This document shows, in pieces, positions 60,738 to 64,000 of a stretch of 64,000 nt of DNA (within the stretch, counting starts at the first letter, position 1; every line of letters starts with the position of its first letter). This stretch comes from Hymenobacter elongatus. Lineage in GTDB: Bacteria; Bacteroidota; Bacteroidia; Cytophagales; Hymenobacteraceae. The notes under the pieces were generated by a model. It was not told the origin of the DNA. It saw only the letters and a program-made list of their open reading frames with translations, and made no database searches. The stretch spans positions 1-64,000 of the forward strand of contig NZ_SRLD01000028.1 in the NCBI RefSeq assembly GCF_004745955.1, read 5' to 3'. The translations under genes and the position numbers were made by a program.

Positions 60738-61220
60738 ATGTTCGTTGCTTTCTCACAGCTTCCGCCCACGGCCCGCATCTGGATTTATCAGGCCAATCGG
60801 CCTTTCACCAACGCTGAAGTGGCCCTAACGGAGCCGGAGTTGCAGCGCTTCGCGGCCGAGTGGACGAGCCACGGCCGCAATCTGGAGGCGTCGGCGGCTA
60901 TTCTGCACCAGCAATTTTTGGTTATTGGCCTCAACGAAGCGGTAGCTGATGCCAGTGGCTGCTCGATTGATGCTTCCGTGCGGTTTGTGCGGCTGGTGGA
61001 GGAAAAGCTGGGAGTGGAGCTGCTGGAAAAATCCCAGCTGGCGTTTCTGGTTGCGGGGCAGGTACAGCTGGTTGACCGGCGGCAACTGCGACAGGCCGTG
61101 GCCGAAGGGCAGCTGACGGCAGAAACCCCGTATTTTGATACGACGGTGGCCGAAAACGGCAAGCTGCAGCACGCGTGGCCGGCCCCGGCGGCAACTACCT
61201 GGCTAGCCCGGTATTTCTAA
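60738..61220 (+). CDS. Conserved Bacteroidota protein of unknown function
   Basis: 160 residues from the ATG at 60738. MFVAFSQLPPTARIWIYQAN, FVRLVEEKLGVELLEKSQLA and ETPYFDTTVAENGKLQHAW are typical of a Bacteroidota family that databases often label ABC transporter ATPase. No Walker A, Walker B or signature motif is present, so that label is not supported. Soluble, mixed alpha/beta. The longer in-frame start at 60633 adds 35 residues that overlap the preceding region and is rejected. Confidence 0.82.
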   Translation: MFVAFSQLPPTARIWIYQANRPFTNAEVALTEPELQRFAAEWTSHGRNLEASAAILHQQFLVIGLNEAVADASGCSIDASVRFVRLVEEKLGVELLEKSQLAFLVAGQVQLVDRRQLRQAVAEGQLTAETPYFDTTVAENGKLQHAWPAPAATTWLARYF

Positions 61221-61338
61221 CCATGGACTGGTGCTCTTGGCGCCGAGCAGAATACTAGGTAAACTTAGTATTATTGCTAGGCTTATAGTTGACATAACGC
61301 AGCGTCTGCGACTCGTTTCACTCTACCTCCCTACATCC

Positions 61339-63267
61339 ATGAGGAAATTATTGTTTGTGTGCGCCGCGGCAGGCTCGGCTGCTATGCTGAGCAGCTGTGC
61401 TACGACGGGCAGCATGAGCAAAGCCGACAAGCGTTTTGCCCGGGGCGAGTATGAAACCGCAATCGAGCTATATAAGGCGGATGTTGCCAAAGGCAAGGGC
61501 ATCGCTATGGCTAACTTCCGCGTAGCGGAGTCGTACCGGCTTTCCAACCGGATTGAGCAGGCCGAAGCGTACTATAGAGCGGCCCTCGACGGGGGAGTGA
61601 AAAGCCCGGATGCGGCTTTCTACCACGGCTTGGCTCTGAAAGCCAATGGCAAGTTTGACGAGGCTGCCACGCAGTTTGAGGCCTACACTCAGAATGGCAC
61701 GAACCGCACCCTGGCGGCCCGCGCCGAAACGGAAGCCAAAAACTCCCGCCTCGGCACGCAACTCGTGGCCATGCGAACCAACAACGAGGTGACGCCGCTG
61801 GACCAGATCAATACGCCTTCGGCCGAGTTTAGTGCTACGCTGATGCCCACGACCAAGGAGCTGGTGTTTGCGTCGGGGCGGGAGGGGAAGAAGTACGCCG
61901 GCAACGGGGAAGGCTTCAATGACCTGTACGCCATCAAATTTGATGATGCAGCGAAGATGATCGGGGGCACGGTGCGCAAGCTCGAAGCTACTTTCAACAC
62001 CGAGGACATGCACGAGGCCAGCGCTACCTACTCGCCCGATGGCAAGATGGTGGTGTTTGCCCGCTCCAACAACGGCTCGAAAAAAGGCTACCTGAGCGTT
62101 GATCTGTGGACGTCATTCTTCAAGAACGGTGTTTGGGAAGAGCCTCGCCTGATTAATATTAATGACCGGAGCAGCGACGATTTTTCGCCGGTATTCTCGC
62201 CCGATGGGCAAACCCTGTATTTCGCTTCGGGCCGCAAAGGCGGCTCCGGCGGCAACGACCTCTACAAGGCTACGCTGGGCGCTAACGGCCGCTTTACGCC
62301 AGCCGAAAACCTAGGGCCGGACATCAATACGGCTGGTAATGAGAACTTCCCGGCCGTGGCCCCCGATGGCACGCTGTATTTCTCGTCCGATGGGCATCCC
62401 GGCTTGGGCAAGCTGGATATTTTTATGGTGGAGAAAGGCAGGGTGAAAAACCTGGCCGCGCCCATCAATAGCAACAGTGACGACTTCGCCCCGTTTTTTA
62501 CGGGCAAAGATATGGGCGTTTTTGCCTCCAACCGCTCCGGTGGCAAAGGCAGCGACGACCTGTACATGTTCCGCAAAAAGCTGCTCAAACTGGTCACTTT
62601 CTATGCCGACGGGACGCTGGTGGAGCGCAACGACAAGACCGGTGAAACCCTGCCGGTAGCAAACGAAACAGTAGCCTTGTTCGACAGCCGAGGCAAGCAG
62701 CTGCAGGAGGTTACGTCGGGAGCCGATGGTAAATTCACCGTGAAGCTCGACTCGGCGGCGGCCAGCTACTCACTCGTTGCCGACCGGGCCGGCTACTTTG
62801 CAGCTCGCAACGGTATCAGCACTATTGGGCGCAAGCCGACGCAGGCTGAACTGCCCGAGGAGATGAACGACATCAAGGTGCCGGTGACGCTCACGCTGAC
62901 CAAAATCGTGAAAAACAAGGCCATCGTGGTCGATAATATCTTCTACGATTACGACAAAGCCAATATTCGGGCTGACGCTGCTACCGAGCTCGACAAGCTG
63001 GTGGAGACGCTCAATGACAACCCCAAAATTACGATTGAGCTAAGCTCGCACACCGACTCCCGTGGTAAGGATGCCTACAACCAGACGTTGTCGCAGAAGC
63101 GGGCGCAGTCGGCCGTCGATTACATCATTTCGAAGGGTGTTGACAAGAGCCGGATTGTTGCCAAAGGTTACGGCGAAACCCGGCCCGTACTGAAAGCCGC
63201 GAAGACGGAAGAAGACTACCAGCGCAACCGCCGCACCGAATTTAAAGTGACTAAAATAGCGGAGTAG
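61339..63267 (+). CDS. OmpA-family lipoprotein with TPR, WD40-like and CRD domains (PorE-like)
   Basis: 642 residues from the ATG at 61339. Lipoprotein signal with lipobox MLSSC (Cys20). Domain order: TPR repeats (about 25-120, e.g. AFYHGLALKANGKFDEAATQ), a beta-propeller of PD40 repeats (about 165-430: ATYSPDGKMVVFARSNNGSK, FSPVFSPDGQTLYFASGRKG, AVAPDGTLYFSSDGHPGLGK), a carboxypeptidase-regulatory-like domain (LFDSRGKQLQEVTSGADGKF) and a C-terminal OmpA domain (IELSSHTDSRGKDAYNQTLS) that binds peptidoglycan. This matches the layout of PorE, a component of the type IX secretion system. The orthology is inferred from architecture; the in-frame start at 61231 lacks the signal and is rejected. 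Confidence 0.88.
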   Translation: MRKLLFVCAAAGSAAMLSSCATTGSMSKADKRFARGEYETAIELYKADVAKGKGIAMANFRVAESYRLSNRIEQAEAYYRAALDGGVKSPDAAFYHGLALKANGKFDEAATQFEAYTQNGTNRTLAARAETEAKNSRLGTQLVAMRTNNEVTPLDQINTPSAEFSATLMPTTKELVFASGREGKKYAGNGEGFNDLYAIKFDDAAKMIGGTVRKLEATFNTEDMHEASATYSPDGKMVVFARSNNGSKKGYLSVDLWTSFFKNGVWEEPRLININDRSSDDFSPVFSPDGQTLYFASGRKGGSGGNDLYKATLGANGRFTPAENLGPDINTAGNENFPAVAPDGTLYFSSDGHPGLGKLDIFMVEKGRVKNLAAPINSNSDDFAPFFTGKDMGVFASNRSGGKGSDDLYMFRKKLLKLVTFYADGTLVERNDKTGETLPVANETVALFDSRGKQLQEVTSGADGKFTVKLDSAAASYSLVADRAGYFAARNGISTIGRKPTQAELPEEMNDIKVPVTLTLTKIVKNKAIVVDNIFYDYDKANIRADAATELDKLVETLNDNPKITIELSSHTDSRGKDAYNQTLSQKRAQSAVDYIISKGVDKSRIVAKGYGETRPVLKAAKTEEDYQRNRRTEFKVTKIAE

Positions 63268-63290
63268 CCGCCCCGCGCTTTGTATCTGCG

Positions 63291-63328
63291 AAAGACCCCG
63301 TACAGGCTTGTGCGGGGTCTTTTTTTGC
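63291..63328 (+). terminator. Intrinsic terminator after the PorE-like gene
   Basis: AAAGACCCCG and CGGGGTCTTT with a 12-base loop, followed by TTTT. Confidence 0.88.
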
Positions 63329-63476
63329 CATTTGGTACTGATAAGTACAGTGCCTCTGCCGCCGAAATGGCGCGCCAACAACCTGGCAAGCCAAGTAGTT
63401 CCGGAACTGGCATAATCCTTGGCTTTAGGCAAAGTACGGAAGCGGATGGGCCGCTTCGCTGAAAGCTCTTGTTGCC

Positions 63477-64000
63477 ATGAAAAAGGCGCTACTCTTCTCC
63501 CTCAGCCTGCTCCTGTTGCTGGCTGCCGACCTCAAGGCCGCTCCGGCCAACGTGAATTTCACTTCGGAGCGAGGTATTCCCTTTCAACTTGTCTTCGACG
63601 GTCGGGCGCTCACCCGGGGCGGTGCCCGCCAAGTGCATATCGACCGGCTGGTACCAGGCTACCACTGGGCCGAATTCTTTATTCCGACGCGTTATGGCCG
63701 GCCCGTTGCCTATCGCACCCGGGTGTATCTGGATTCGGGGCTGGAAACGAGCTATGTGCTGGTAACCCGCCAGGGCTACCCGCCCGTGCTCCGCAAAGTA
63801 GGGGCAGTGTCGCTACGCGGCAACTACCGGGGCGGCCGCAACCCCGGTGGTGGGTATGACCCCAACTGTGATGACGAAGGCGGGCTAAACGACGACTATT
63901 ACGACGATTCTTACGGTAGCAACAACAGTGGCAACCAAGGGAACGATAACGGAACCAGGGATAATGGGGGCTATGCTAATGGGTCGGATACCCCGGATGA
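63477..64000 (+). CDS. Secreted protein, cut by the window end
   Basis: An open frame of 174 codons with no stop, continuing past base 64000. Signal peptide MKKALLFSLSLLLLLAADLK then AAPANVNFTSERGIPFQLVF. A beta-type domain follows (VHIDRLVPGYHWAEFFIPTR, LDSGLETSYVLVTRQGYPPV), then a Gly/Asn/Asp-rich low-complexity stretch. The N-terminal pattern resembles DUF4476 proteins of Hymenobacter-like bacteria; that domain would lie beyond the window. Tentative. Confidence 0.75.
   Translation, partial: MKKALLFSLSLLLLLAADLKAAPANVNFTSERGIPFQLVFDGRALTRGGARQVHIDRLVPGYHWAEFFIPTRYGRPVAYRTRVYLDSGLETSYVLVTRQGYPPVLRKVGAVSLRGNYRGGRNPGGGYDPNCDDEGGLNDDYYDDSYGSNNSGNQGNDNGTRDNGGYANGSDTPD

Noticed and set aside
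60738-61220. ABC transporter ATPase label
   Set aside because: No Walker A, Walker B or signature motif; the common database name looks wrong for this family.

Overview
The window looks like chromosomal DNA from a GC-rich member of the Bacteroidota, most likely a Cytophagales bacterium of the Hymenobacter type. The grounds are: recurring Bacteroidota promoter elements (TTG or TTTG, 16-22 bases, TAnnTTTG) in front of genes; family content typical of the phylum (DUF4270 lipoprotein next to a short glycogen-synthase-like protein and panC/panD, bacterial geranylgeranylglyceryl phosphate synthase, a PorE-like type IX secretion lipoprotein, GH3 protein, cysteine-poor TraR/DksA protein); few obvious Shine-Dalgarno sequences; and high GC at third codon positions. 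I see no rRNA, CRISPR array, transposase or prophage. It is mostly ordinary core genome with one anomalous AT-rich segment.

Layout. 1-9 kb: ileS, a secreted orphan protein, lspA and a fused peptide-ABC ATPase, then an intergenic palindromic repeat element. 9-16 kb: RNase R, a polyprenyl diphosphate synthase, rhomboid protease, small membrane proteins and a glycerophosphodiester phosphodiesterase. 16-19 kb: an AT-rich segment with a small HTH protein, many copies of a KTGTAAY motif and a 56-bp palindrome centred on an exact parS-like 16-mer, followed by a thioesterase, a DciA-like DUF721 protein and recF. 19-32 kb: pdhA, a TPR protein, ribH, a TraR/DksA protein, an RG-rich pseudouridine synthase, then a likely operon coaX - outer-membrane protein - lptC - small membrane protein, and a PpiD/SurA-like isomerase. 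32-45 kb: recJ, an M61 peptidase, lptB, GH3, AIM24-like, gltX, ridA, glmS. 45-52 kb: the DUF4270/GT5 pair divergent from panC-panD-flippase-like-hldE2-like-YugP. 52-64 kb: acyl-CoA dehydrogenase, AraC regulator, GGGP synthase operon, DnaJ-TPR, tRNA-Phe, an iron-sulfur redox pair, a PorE-like OmpA lipoprotein and a truncated secreted protein.

Functional threads. Envelope building recurs: lspA, lptB, lptC, an ADP-heptose adenylyltransferase, glmS, a periplasmic isomerase, lipoproteins and a PorE-like T9SS component. Coenzyme A synthesis is represented by coaX, panC and panD, and translation by ileS, gltX, tRNA-Phe and the pseudouridine synthase. DNA maintenance is represented by recF, recJ and DUF721. 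The item most worth a second look is 16.0-16.7 kb, where a motif array, an HTH gene and a parS-like palindrome lie together in a segment unlike its neighbours.
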